Assembly: GCA_015233515.1 (NCBI GenBank)
Contig: JADFXS010000024.1
Coordinates: 1 to 21,901 of the forward strand
Direction: 5' to 3'
DNA length: 21,901 nucleotides
Source of the DNA: Deltaproteobacteria bacterium
GTDB lineage: Bacteria; Desulfobacterota; Desulfarculia; Adiutricales; JAGVGV01
The translations under genes were made by a program, and so were the position numbers. Shown here in pieces: positions 15,082-21,901 of the stretch (within the stretch, counting starts at the first letter, position 1; every line of letters begins with the position of its first letter). A model generated the notes under the pieces. It was not told where the DNA came from. It worked only from the letters and a program-made list of their open reading frames with translations, and searched no databases.

Positions 15082-16053
15082 TTACTGCTTGGTCAGTTTG
15101 GGCCCGACGTAGACAACATAAAAAGGTTTGTCGTATCTGATCGGCCAGGAAAAATGGATACGCAACTGTGGCGTCTGAACTTTTCCGTGCCAAGGGCAAA
15201 ACAAGGATTGCGCCGGATTACCGGGATGTTTGAATGTTAATCGACTTTTAAATTTCAGTTTCTCGTCATCGGACGAATCGGTGAACAAAGCGCCATGCCC
15301 ACCTTCCCCTGATTCACCTGTAAAAAAATCTTTGTATATTTTGTGCCCTTCGGCAGTGCGTTGGCCATTTTCGTCAAAACAAGATTTTAACCGATTTAAA
15401 GTGTTAAGCAGAAAAACAATCCGTTGGGCCGCGCTTCGGCTGAAAGGATGACCAACCAGAGCCCTGAAGGTATCGTCGGCAAAGGTTAATTGTCTGAATC
15501 GAGCGATAGCCATTTCCTCTAATTGATCCCATGTTTCGATTAATGTAGGTGCGGTGTTAAGAACACCTTCCATATCTTTTATTTTCCAGTAGTTAAAGAC
15601 GTTTACTGTCACGCTGTTCATGTCTGATTTCAAAGTTACGGGTATTGGGGTCGATAGCCATTTGGAAGGATCCAGGCTCACAAGTCTACGATCGATTTCA
15701 TTCAAGCAACACCAACCGGCTTCCCCCAAAGCCTTATCAGTAACTATCTCCCCCCTACACTCCAACCAGTCATCCGGGCTGTGACCGCGAACTTCGTCCC
15801 AGAAAGGACCGGCCCGGGTGATCCAAAGCATCAAGACTCGCCGCTCTGAAATGGTTAAGGACTGGTTGACCGCTTGAGAGAGACTCATATCGGGCGTCAC
15901 CTGCGCCTGAACTATATTTTTGTGGCAATAGAGTTCCCGGCCAAAGCTGGAAATAAGCGTACGAATAGTCATGGTCCGGTTGATACTCTCACGGAATGTA
16001 GCCAGATCATGAAATTGACCATGAAAGGAGAGGTCATTGATGATGAAATCCAC
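15082..16053 (-). CDS. Unrecognised 323-residue protein of the cluster
   Basis: No family recognised. It starts with GTG 16053, one base after the ATPase stop, with GGGGG about 7 nt upstream, so it is almost certainly made together with the ATPase. The protein is soluble and mixed alpha/beta, with no signal peptide or membrane segment. Features that stand out are SERRVLMLWITRAGPFWDE (about 69-87), FNYWKIKDMEG, a helical centre with FADDTFRALVGHPFSRSAAQ, and a basic/aromatic C-terminus: CPWHGKVQTPQLRIHFSWPI and YVVYVGPKLTKQ. The C-terminal CPWHGK...HFSWP segment may be a small domain with functional histidine and cysteine. Being locked to a DUF3696 ATPase, it is the likely effector or partner of that ATPase; this is inference from gene order. 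Confidence 0.7.
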   Translation of the reverse strand: MDFIINDLSFHGQFHDLATFRESINRTMTIRTLISSFGRELYCHKNIVQAQVTPDMSLSQAVNQSLTISERRVLMLWITRAGPFWDEVRGHSPDDWLECRGEIVTDKALGEAGWCCLNEIDRRLVSLDPSKWLSTPIPVTLKSDMNSVTVNVFNYWKIKDMEGVLNTAPTLIETWDQLEEMAIARFRQLTFADDTFRALVGHPFSRSAAQRIVFLLNTLNRLKSCFDENGQRTAEGHKIYKDFFTGESGEGGHGALFTDSSDDEKLKFKSRLTFKHPGNPAQSLFCPWHGKVQTPQLRIHFSWPIRYDKPFYVVYVGPKLTKQ

Positions 16054-16054
16054 T

Positions 16055-17194
16055 TCACTGCCCCCAACCCGCGAAGTAATTCATGTCCTTGTCGAACTGG
16101 TCAAAAAAACCTTCCGGCCATTCATCGATATTGCCAGAGCGATCCAATTGTGGGCTGATGACTTGGCTGGCTTTATCCATTCGCGAGCGGAAAAAATGAA
16201 TACTCACCTGTTCTGGCCCAAGGTTTCCAGCTTTTACGGACCGGCGAATTCCATTAAGGACATGATCGCTATGGGTCTCGACAATAACCTGTAGTCCGGC
16301 GCGGACTGCCTCGGCCAAAAACTGCCCCATCAAAGCTTGTCCCGCCGGATGCAGATGGACTTCCGGATTTTCGATCAGAATTAGATCCCCTTCATTGGCG
16401 GAAATAGCCGCGACAATGATAGGCAGTACCTGGGTAAGACCAAACCCGCCATGAACCGGACGATGAAAATCCGTATCTTTTGAAGTCCGCAACCCGAGGA
16501 TGATCGCATTGGCCTGGGGCACTTGCTGTAAAGTCAAACCGCACCCTGGAAAAAATTTCGCCATTCGCTCCTCCACCTGACGGAGTCTTGTCGAGGGTGC
16601 CCCTTCCAATACCAATCCGCGGAGTGCTTGTTCATCCCGGCCCCAATGCAAGAGACTCAAGGCATATTCACCCGTAGGCCCGACAACATCGGCAACCTGG
16701 ATATCTTCTAGGGAATATACTTCACGGGGGCCGACACGTTCGGCGGTGATGTAGCTAAGCCGTTTTAATCGCCTACTCAATGACCAAGCGAGTTCATCGG
16801 CTTCAGGTGGTAACAGATATCGCAATTTGTCAGGCTGCTGGTATAGTTCATAACCAATATTAACGCTATCGACCGCCATGGACATCTCGGAGCGATCCCC
16901 GCTAAAGATCCATGCATATGGAATTTCATCGTCGACTATGGATATTTTAAAAGTCGTGCGGCCATGCACCTTGTCAACCGTGTCGGAAACCGTGCCCAAC
17001 CTGATTGAATCACCATTAAGCATGAGCCTGGTCGACCACTCGTATTCTTTTATGGTCTGATGGAGCAGGACCAAGGCTTGGAGGACTGTTGATTTGCCTG
17101 AAGCGTTAGAACCGGATAACAAGGTCAGTGGGGACAAGGGTAATTTCAATAATTCGAAACATTTGAAATGATGCAGATCGAGACGGCTAATCAC
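16055..17194 (-). CDS. AAA/ABC-type ATPase with C-terminal DUF3696
   Basis: SMC/OLD-like ATPase of 379 residues. Its N-terminus LDLHHFKCFELLKLPLSPLT leads into Walker A GSNASGKST (28-36). A signature-like HGGFGLTQVLPI (248-259), Walker B LILIENPEVHLHP (271-283) and the D-loop/H-loop ETHSDHVLNGIRR (306-318) follow. The tail DRSGNIDEWPEGFFDQFDKD (351-370) is the hallmark of DUF3696. ATPases with this tail are often found in defence-type clusters beside DUF262 proteins. The start is GTG 17194, overlapping the end of the DUF262 gene by 8 nt (GTGATTAG), so translation is coupled. No TOPRIM or nuclease domain is present in the chain, unlike GajA/OLD, so catalysis, if any, must come from a partner. 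Confidence 0.88.
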   Translation of the reverse strand: MISRLDLHHFKCFELLKLPLSPLTLLSGSNASGKSTVLQALVLLHQTIKEYEWSTRLMLNGDSIRLGTVSDTVDKVHGRTTFKISIVDDEIPYAWIFSGDRSEMSMAVDSVNIGYELYQQPDKLRYLLPPEADELAWSLSRRLKRLSYITAERVGPREVYSLEDIQVADVVGPTGEYALSLLHWGRDEQALRGLVLEGAPSTRLRQVEERMAKFFPGCGLTLQQVPQANAIILGLRTSKDTDFHRPVHGGFGLTQVLPIIVAAISANEGDLILIENPEVHLHPAGQALMGQFLAEAVRAGLQVIVETHSDHVLNGIRRSVKAGNLGPEQVSIHFFRSRMDKASQVISPQLDRSGNIDEWPEGFFDQFDKDMNYFAGWGQ

Positions 17195-18281
17195 CTAACA
17201 CCTCCCGGATCTTCTTTTCAGCTTCCTCAAACCGGCAATTGACTTTACGAGTGTCGTTCGTTCCGGAGGTTATGGCACTTATGAACAGTTCGTTTTTCAA
17301 AAGGTCTGAAAAAGCTTCTTTTAGTTCGTTTCCATGTGTTATTACTATTTCCTTTGAATAGATTGAGAGACCGGTGGACATCACGTCCCAAAGCGAAGCG
17401 TTGATAACGCTGCGTCTGGTCTGGCCTATTACCCATTTCCTAAAAGCATGCTCCTGGAAAATCTCGTAATTATTAAAGAGGCCATTCCGGAATTGCCTAG
17501 AAAGGTCCTTCAGAGCCTGCGATTCGAGTTTATTTATGGTCACCAGCGCCTCGGCAAGAAATTCATCCATATCGCCCTTGTATTTTTTTCGTTCCAAAAT
17601 TTGAAACGCACAGAATCGGTTAACGAATTCCCTATCCCTCATGGTCCTGGTATTTAGACTCTCTCCAGTAGCTTTCAGGAAGATTTCCGTCGACGCTTCT
17701 TCTTTTAAAAAAAGAGTTGCGGGCCCCATATAGAGGCTGTTTCTCATCTGTTGACGAGTCAGGGGAACGCCGCTGTTCACTCTTTCGAAAATGTCCAGCC
17801 TGGCGCGTTCAGGCACCTTGGCGTCTATGATGTACAAAACCAGGTTGCAGTCTTCCACACGATTCTGAAGCTTGGGAGAAAGGTCTGTGAAGCGTTTTTT
17901 ATCCAATTCAGACCGTTCCGGAAGTTTGAGGTATAAATCGTTTTCCACAAATCGTTTAAAAGTCGAAAGCCGCTGCAAACCATCCACCACAATCATCCGT
18001 CCACGCTCATCCTCGGCCAGATAAAAAACCGGTAAAGGAATGCGCATCAAGACAGACTCGATCAATTTGCTTTGCTGGTCATCTTTCCATATAAAATCAC
18101 GCTGAAAATCAGGGTCCATGATGAAGGCCCCTTTTTCAATCCGTCGCAATACATCATGCACAGTCCGGTTCTCGTTCCTAATCAATAGAGTGTCTATGGG
18201 GTAGTCGATCCAAAATGCGTCTTCATCGCCGCCCAAGCCTTCGATTTCCTCGGTTTTGGGCGCTAAAATCTCGTTGTTCAT
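17187..18281 (-). CDS. DUF262 (GmrS/ParB-like) domain protein
   Basis: The 364-residue protein has the DUF262 pattern: FIMDPDFQRDFIWKDDQQSK (53-72), the nucleotide-binding loop VVDGLQRLSTF (98-108, with the D-G-x-Q-R motif), and FERVNSGVPLTRQQMR (165-180). In GmrSD-type enzymes this domain hydrolyses nucleotide and regulates or drives a C-terminal HNH nuclease (DUF1524). Here the C-terminal half is helical with no H-x-x-P or HNH motif that I can see, so nuclease activity is not evident. GGGAGAGGAC lies just before ATG 18281. The gene follows mod by 96 nt and overlaps the ATPase gene by 8 nt, making it the second gene of the cluster. Confidence 0.85.
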   Translation of the reverse strand: MNNEILAPKTEEIEGLGGDEDAFWIDYPIDTLLIRNENRTVHDVLRRIEKGAFIMDPDFQRDFIWKDDQQSKLIESVLMRIPLPVFYLAEDERGRMIVVDGLQRLSTFKRFVENDLYLKLPERSELDKKRFTDLSPKLQNRVEDCNLVLYIIDAKVPERARLDIFERVNSGVPLTRQQMRNSLYMGPATLFLKEEASTEIFLKATGESLNTRTMRDREFVNRFCAFQILERKKYKGDMDEFLAEALVTINKLESQALKDLSRQFRNGLFNNYEIFQEHAFRKWVIGQTRRSVINASLWDVMSTGLSIYSKEIVITHGNELKEAFSDLLKNELFISAITSGTNDTRKVNCRFEEAEKKIREVLGD

Positions 18282-18377
18282 TTTGTCCTCTCCCGGCGAG
18301 CAGAGCGATAGACTATTTATTCGAGTGATCCTGCAAAAGCAAAATACCAGTTACTATCCGATGAGGCAATTACATCA

Positions 18378-21300
18378 CTATACCTTAAACACCTTCATGA
18401 CCTCATCTCCAAGGTGGTTGATGACCTTCACCGCGATCCGCCCCGACTCCGGCTTTTCGAAAGGCCGGGAAGTGTCGCTGTTGAGCGTGGCCCAGGCCTC
18501 CTCATTGATTTCAGCCTTGAGGGTGGTCTTGAGGGCCTTGTACGGATCGTTCGCTCCAAGGAAGTAGGCGTGCCGGACGAAAAAGCTCTCCATGTTGTAG
18601 TCCGTGTCGATGAACCAGCAGGCGATACCGTCCGGCCCGTCGCTTCGGACTTCGCCGGTAGTGGGGTGAAACACGTCCACACCGTGGAGAGTGACTTGTG
18701 CATAGTGGCTGGTGGTTAGGGAAAGAGGGAAATCCGACGCGTTCAACGCCTCGATTGCAGAGATCGTTTTAGTCCGCCGAGCATGCGGCTGATTTCCTCG
18801 GCCAAGTCCAAAAGGTGCGTCGCTTCCGCCTCCGTCAGAAAGTGAAGCCGATCCGCCAGAATCAACAAGGTTTCCGTCTCGGCCAGGGAACCCTTGGCCA
18901 CGCTCAGGAACTGGAGATATTCCCCCGTCCCGCTTCGGGCCGCGCCTTCCGCGATGTTCGCCGGCACCGACACCGCCGCCCGGCGAATTTGGCTGGTCAA
19001 GCCGAACTTTTCTTCCGAAGGAAAGTTTTTTGAGGCCAGATAGATTTTCTCCACCCAGTCGATTGATTTCTTCCAGACTTCCAAGTCCCGATAACTCTTT
19101 AACACTGTCATAGTGGGCCACCATTCTCCCGTCCCGAGTCACCAGCCACAAACCACTCACCACTTCCACGTCCGGTTCGCCAAAGATCACGAACAGGTTG
19201 CCCTTGCCGGTGTTCTTGAGGTCGTCGGCCATATGCAGGTCGGCGTTCATCCGGGCCTTGAGCACGGGAATGCGGCCGAGCTTGTTGAATTCCGAAGAGT
19301 GGGCGTCGTAGTTGAAGGCGCAGGCGACGAGCGCGTCAAAGCCCGCGTCCCCGGCTTCCCGGGCCGCGTCCACCAGATCGATGCGGGACACGGTGCCGAA
19401 CTCCGGGCCGATGAAAATCGCGACGCGCTTAGAAGTGGTTAGTGACGAGTGGTTAGTGGTTTGTGGTAGATGGTCTGTTTTCGATCCACTGCCCACCAGC
19501 CACTCTTCACTATCCACTATTCCTTCCGCGCAGACATACTCGCCGGGCCAGGGGGTGATCGAGGTGAAATTGATCTTGTCTTCTTTATGGGCCTGCTGGA
19601 CTCCGGAAGTCTTGAGGTTTTCCAGAATCATCCGGGCAAAGTCTTGTTCCTCTCCATACCCGGCCTTGGCCTCGGCCACCCCGTCGATCAGTTCGTCATC
19701 TTCACCCACCGTCAGGACCCAATGCGGTGAAAGGCTTTCCACCGTGAACGGCCCGGCCACCCGGACTTTTTTCTTGTCCTCGTAGGGCTTGTCATACAGG
19801 TATTCGAAGTCGGCCTTAGCCGCGATGGAGGCGTCAATTTCCTTTTGCCGGGCAATGCGCAGTTCCCACCAGGAAGTGTGGAGTGTTTGAGTGGCTGGTG
19901 GCCAGTGTTCCGGGCGTTCGCGAGGAATCTCCCACTCCTCCATGGGGTCAAATGCCCCTTTTCCCTTTCCAACCACTGACCACTGGTCACTAATCACTTC
20001 ATTAAGCTGCGTCCGAACCGGTTCCAGCTTTTCCTGGTATTTCTCCCAGATCACGTCGATTTCGGCGTTGTTTGCGATGGATTTGAGCGTGATATGCGGT
20101 ACGCGTTCGTATACAAAGCCCTGGCGGATCGATGGTGATTGGCGAGAAATTAGTGAAGAGTGATTCGTGGATAGTGATGGGTGATTTGTGGATAGTGGCT
20201 GGTGGTTAGCGGATAAAGATTTGTGATTGTTTTCTTCCAAGTCACTATTCACTATCCACTGGCCACTATTCTGCTCCAAGCCACTATCCACTGGCCACTT
20301 CCCACTAAGCTCCGCTTCTTTGATCTGTCCGTCCCGGCTATCTGCCAGCAAGTAGTAAGGATACCTCGCCCCCATGATCCGAGCGCGGGCCAAGGCCAGA
20401 GCCACACGGGAAGTGTCAATGGTGATCCAGCGCCGTCCCCATTGCTCGGCCACGTAAGCCGTTGTGCCAGAACCGCAGGTGGGGTCGAGAACAAGGTCGC
20501 CGGGGTCGGTAGACATGAGGATGCAGCGTTGGATGACAAATGTATTTGTTTCAACCACATAGCGCTGATCTCGAGCCCCTATTGTGTCTGTCCAAGTTAA
20601 GTTAAGCTTAGTTGTATCATCGTCAGATAATTTCATTACATAACGTAAATACTGACCTTCAACTTCAAATCTATCCGCTTTGGATACGCGTTCAAGTTTA
20701 TCAATAGTAGAAGGGTAACATTGCCCAGGAGATGGTGGCCATTTTTTACCCCTAAATGGCAGTTCGTATACATCTTTTGCACTGAATGAGGGTGGCCACA
20801 TTGATACTAAGCGTAAAGGATCTCCGGAAGGATTTTGGAGTAATTCATTTTTCACAAATCTTTTACGTGAAACGGAGTCAACCTGTCGCCAATTCCAATG
20901 AAAATCTCCATTAATTTCCATTTGCTTATAAAGACGCCGAAATTTTGTTCGAGATACATCTTTACAGCTCCAAATAATATAGTCTCCCATTCTTTCGAGA
21001 AATTTATCGCCGAGTGGCATCGTTTTCTTTCGAAACCAAACTAAGCCTATAAAGTTATCATCCCCAAATACTTCATCTACAATAGCACGAATATAGTGTA
21101 CATTCTCATCACCAATCTGCACAAAAATCGATCCACTATCCGCCAACAAATCCCTCGCCACGGTCAAGCGATCCCGCAAATAGGTCAAATACGAGTGAAT
21201 ACCATCCCGCCAAGTGTCCCGGAAGGCTTTGACCTGTTCGGGTTCGCGAGTGATGTGGTCCACGTTGCCGTCCTTGACGTCCCGGCTGGTGGTGGACCAC

Positions 21301-21869
21301 TGGAAGTTGGAGTTGAACTTGATGCCGTAAGGCGGGTCGATGTAGATGCACTGGACCTTGCCACGCAGGCCTTCCCGTTCGGCCAAGGAGGCCATGACCT
21401 GAAGACTGTCGCCCAGGATCATACGATTAGACCAGTTGGCGTCGTGCTGGTAGAATTCGGTCTTGGCGCTTTCGGTGGGCAGGCCGTTGAAGTCGGCGAA
21501 TAGATTGAGTTGAGGTTCGGTGGCTTTGGACTCGGCCGCGCTTTGGCGGACCAGATCGTCAATTAATACCTTAGGATGGACTTTTTCTTGGATATAGAGG
21601 GGCGGCGCCTGAACCACCAAGTCTGACCAGTCCTTTTCGTCCTTGCCGCGCCAGACGAGTTGAGGATCGAGGTCCCGGTTGCGGCGTTCCTTTTCCTCCT
21701 CCAGTCCGGTGGGGCCGCGCTCATAAGTGACAGCGACAGGAGCCTTCTCGTCCTGGCCCATGACCGACTGATATTCGGCGGTGGGGATGTTCTTGCGGGA
21801 AGCGTCAGTGTGCTTGAATGCATCAATTGTTTTAGTTATGGGGGTTCTTTTGTCGCTGTTTCTAGCCAT
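18378..21869 (-). CDS. Type III-like adenine-specific DNA methyltransferase (Mod) with several in-frame insertions
   Basis: N6-adenine methyltransferase using SAM. Motif order is IV then I, as in type III Mod enzymes: the catalytic D178-P-P-Y is in IYIDPPYGIKF, and the SAM-binding D462-P-T-C-G-S-G-T follows. The target-recognition region lies between them (about residues 250-440) and is strikingly AT-rich. The N-terminus (RKNIPT..., LDPQLVW, YIQEKVHPKVLIDDL, WSNRMILGDSL) and C-terminus (PTTGEVRS, IACWFIDTDYNMESFFVRHA, IAVKVINHLGDEV) are standard for this ~900-1000-residue group. The 1163-residue length is explained by foreign blocks: heptad-repeat segments near residues 520-580, 624-665 and 782-812, and a ~157-residue block (902-1058) that overlaps a complete four-helix-bundle gene in another frame. 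AGAGAGGA precedes ATG 21869. No Res gene is seen; the DUF262 gene follows after 96 nt. Confidence 0.9.
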   Translation of the reverse strand: MARNSDKRTPITKTIDAFKHTDASRKNIPTAEYQSVMGQDEKAPVAVTYERGPTGLEEEKERRNRDLDPQLVWRGKDEKDWSDLVVQAPPLYIQEKVHPKVLIDDLVRQSAAESKATEPQLNLFADFNGLPTESAKTEFYQHDANWSNRMILGDSLQVMASLAEREGLRGKVQCIYIDPPYGIKFNSNFQWSTTSRDVKDGNVDHITREPEQVKAFRDTWRDGIHSYLTYLRDRLTVARDLLADSGSIFVQIGDENVHYIRAIVDEVFGDDNFIGLVWFRKKTMPLGDKFLERMGDYIIWSCKDVSRTKFRRLYKQMEINGDFHWNWRQVDSVSRKRFVKNELLQNPSGDPLRLVSMWPPSFSAKDVYELPFRGKKWPPSPGQCYPSTIDKLERVSKADRFEVEGQYLRYVMKLSDDDTTKLNLTWTDTIGARDQRYVVETNTFVIQRCILMSTDPGDLVLDPTCGSGTTAYVAEQWGRRWITIDTSRVALALARARIMGARYPYYLLADSRDGQIKEAELSGKWPVDSGLEQNSGQWIVNSDLEENNHKSLSANHQPLSTNHPSLSTNHSSLISRQSPSIRQGFVYERVPHITLKSIANNAEIDVIWEKYQEKLEPVRTQLNEVISDQWSVVGKGKGAFDPMEEWEIPRERPEHWPPATQTLHTSWWELRIARQKEIDASIAAKADFEYLYDKPYEDKKKVRVAGPFTVESLSPHWVLTVGEDDELIDGVAEAKAGYGEEQDFARMILENLKTSGVQQAHKEDKINFTSITPWPGEYVCAEGIVDSEEWLVGSGSKTDHLPQTTNHSSLTTSKRVAIFIGPEFGTVSRIDLVDAAREAGDAGFDALVACAFNYDAHSSEFNKLGRIPVLKARMNADLHMADDLKNTGKGNLFVIFGEPDVEVVSGLWLVTRDGRMVAHYDSVKELSGLGSLEEINRLGGENLSGLKKLSFGRKVRLDQPNSPGGGVGAGEHRGRRGPKRDGGISPVPERGQGFPGRDGNLVDSGGSASLSDGGGSDAPFGLGRGNQPHARRTKTISAIEALNASDFPLSLTTSHYAQVTLHGVDVFHPTTGEVRSDGPDGIACWFIDTDYNMESFFVRHAYFLGANDPYKALKTTLKAEINEEAWATLNSDTSRPFEKPESGRIAVKVINHLGDEVMKVFKV
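18695..19165. mobile_element. Hairpin-armed insertion carrying the four-helix-bundle gene
   Basis: Compared with the expected host protein order (PDVEV directly before VTLHGVDVF), about 470 bp is extra here and keeps the host frame. GTGGCTGGTG (18705-18714) is perfectly complementary to CACCAGCCAC (19140-19149). The arms are made of the same 7-bp units seen in the empty elements of this gene, and the four-helix-bundle gene fills the interior. Boundaries are approximate. Confidence 0.55.
18743..19111 (-). CDS. Four-helix-bundle protein (S23/IVP family) nested inside mod
   Basis: The 122-residue product has the classic layout of this family: YRDLEVWKKSIDWVEKIYLA, FPSEEKFGLTSQIRRAAVSV, PANIAEGAARSGTGEYLQFL, AKGSLAETETLLILADRL and a last helix LLDLAEEISRMLGGLKRSL. 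These proteins were first known from intervening sequences in 23S rRNA genes, and close relatives (bAvd) serve diversity-generating retroelements. Here the gene lies on the same strand as mod, shifted by one base, wholly inside it, and mod's own frame stays open across it. GGTGG 6 nt before ATG 19111 can serve as ribosome binding site. It is flanked by inverted heptamer arms (18699-18720 and 19112-19165). No reverse transcriptase or rRNA gene is nearby. The family match is firm; expression inside mod is not shown. Confidence 0.8.
   Translation of the reverse strand: MTVLKSYRDLEVWKKSIDWVEKIYLASKNFPSEEKFGLTSQIRRAAVSVPANIAEGAARSGTGEYLQFLSVAKGSLAETETLLILADRLHFLTEAEATHLLDLAEEISRMLGGLKRSLQSRR
19435..19525. 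repeat. Inverted pair of heptamer arrays, small loop
   Basis: The left arm reads GTGGTTA GTGACGA, then GTGGTTA GTGGTTT GTGGTAG (19435-19469). The right arm reads CCACTGC CCACCAG, then CCACTCT TCACTAT CCACTAT (from 19486). Both have a strict 7-bp period, and the loop is ~17 bp. In mod it encodes a segment with VDSEEWLVGSG and TTNHSSLTTS (residues 782-812). Confidence 0.75.
19876..20000. repeat. Heptamer arrays in opposite orientation flanking a short host-like segment
   Basis: Left arm: GTG recurs at 19876, 19883, 19891, 19898 and 19905. Right arm: CCACTGA CCACTGG and TCACTAA TCACTTC (19973-20000). The ~65 bp between them encodes EEWEIPRER, which looks like native methyltransferase sequence, so these may be two half elements rather than one. 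Confidence 0.55.
20131..20308. repeat. Largest inverted pair of heptamer arrays in mod
   Basis: Eleven 7-bp units in phase run from 20152 to 20228 (AGTGAAG AGTGATT CGTGGA..., AGTGGCT GGTGGTT). The opposite arm at 20242-20308 holds TCACTAT TCACTAT, CCACTGG CCACTAT, and after a slip CCACTAT CCACTGG. In mod the arms become 7-residue repeats (LSTNHPS LSTNHSS and SGQWIVN). Confidence 0.8.
20540..21115 (-). other. AT-rich target-recognition segment of mod
   Basis: Counting two 60-base lines by eye gives 37% G+C (20641-20700) and 33% (20941-21000). Lines outside give 52% (21301-21360) and 62% (19381-19440). The block matches the region between motifs IV and I that sets DNA specificity, so it looks like a swapped recognition domain. 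Confidence 0.6.
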
Positions 21870-21901
21870 CAGGTCAATCCTCTCTGTGCCAGTCTTCAGG
21901 G

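Noticed and set aside
12975..17194. ATPase plus UvrD helicase as a Gabija system
   Set aside because: The ATPase has a DUF3696 tail and no TOPRIM domain, the two genes are not adjacent, and the helicase has a RelE-like front not expected of GajB.
18743..19111. Four-helix-bundle ORF as part of a diversity-generating retroelement or an rRNA intervening sequence
   Set aside because: No reverse transcriptase, template/variable repeat pair or rRNA gene is in the window.
20131..20308. Repeats as a CRISPR array
   Set aside because: The unit is only 7 bp, has no spacers, occurs in inverted pairs and lies inside a coding frame; no cas genes are present.
21096..21503. 135-codon + strand ORF opposite the start of mod
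   Set aside because: Antisense shadow of the conserved DPPY region; no start signal.

Overview
The window (21.9 kb, bacterial, mixed base composition) looks like accessory chromosome from an uncultured Gram-negative bacterium. The O-antigen-type ABC exporter (Wzm/Wzt) implies an outer membrane. The IS21 and IS1634 elements, the four-helix-bundle (S23/IVP) ORF and the heptanucleotide repeats would fit a sulfate-reducer-like lineage (Desulfobacterota), but no rRNA or housekeeping gene is present, so this placement is weak inference.

Layout. 1-910: right part of an IS21-family element (istB plus the repeated right end). 1270-3053: a complete IS1634-family element with 14-bp inverted repeats. 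About 3440-4190: a badly decayed DDE transposase. 4532-10191: a surface-polysaccharide block on the + strand, with a sugar-nucleotide epimerase, an unrecognised NAD-binding-like protein, the Wzm permease and Wzt ATPase of an O-antigen exporter, and a hexapeptide acetyltransferase. It has no intact glycosyltransferase and has large gene-free gaps. 10489-11752: on the - strand, a self-contained unit made of a strong sigma70-type promoter, a 30-codon ORF with a very good ribosome binding site, and a radical SAM enzyme with extra cysteines. This is a candidate ribosomally made, enzyme-modified peptide locus. 12333-12950: remains of a two-gene unit, a frameshifted wHTH-like protein and the first ~20 codons of a nucleotidyltransferase-like partner, behind a 17-bp palindrome.

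12975-21869 is a five-gene - strand cluster that looks like a defence island. In transcription order it is a type III-like adenine DNA methyltransferase (Mod), a DUF262 protein, a DUF3696/AAA ATPase, an unrecognised 323-residue protein, and a RelE-like/UvrD helicase fusion. The last four genes are tightly spaced, one pair overlapping by 8 nt. No Res-type helicase-nuclease is visible in the window.

The most unusual structure is inside the methyltransferase gene. Several blocks of degenerate 7-bp repeats (CCACTAT/CCACTGG type) sit in inverted pairs, and all are read through in frame, giving 7-residue protein repeats. One inverted pair encloses a complete 122-codon four-helix-bundle (S23/IVP) gene. 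That gene lies on the same strand but in another frame, and the host frame stays open across it. This suggests a family of hairpin-armed, gene-invading elements, small versions with empty loops and one carrying an ORF, that the host gene tolerates as in-frame linkers.
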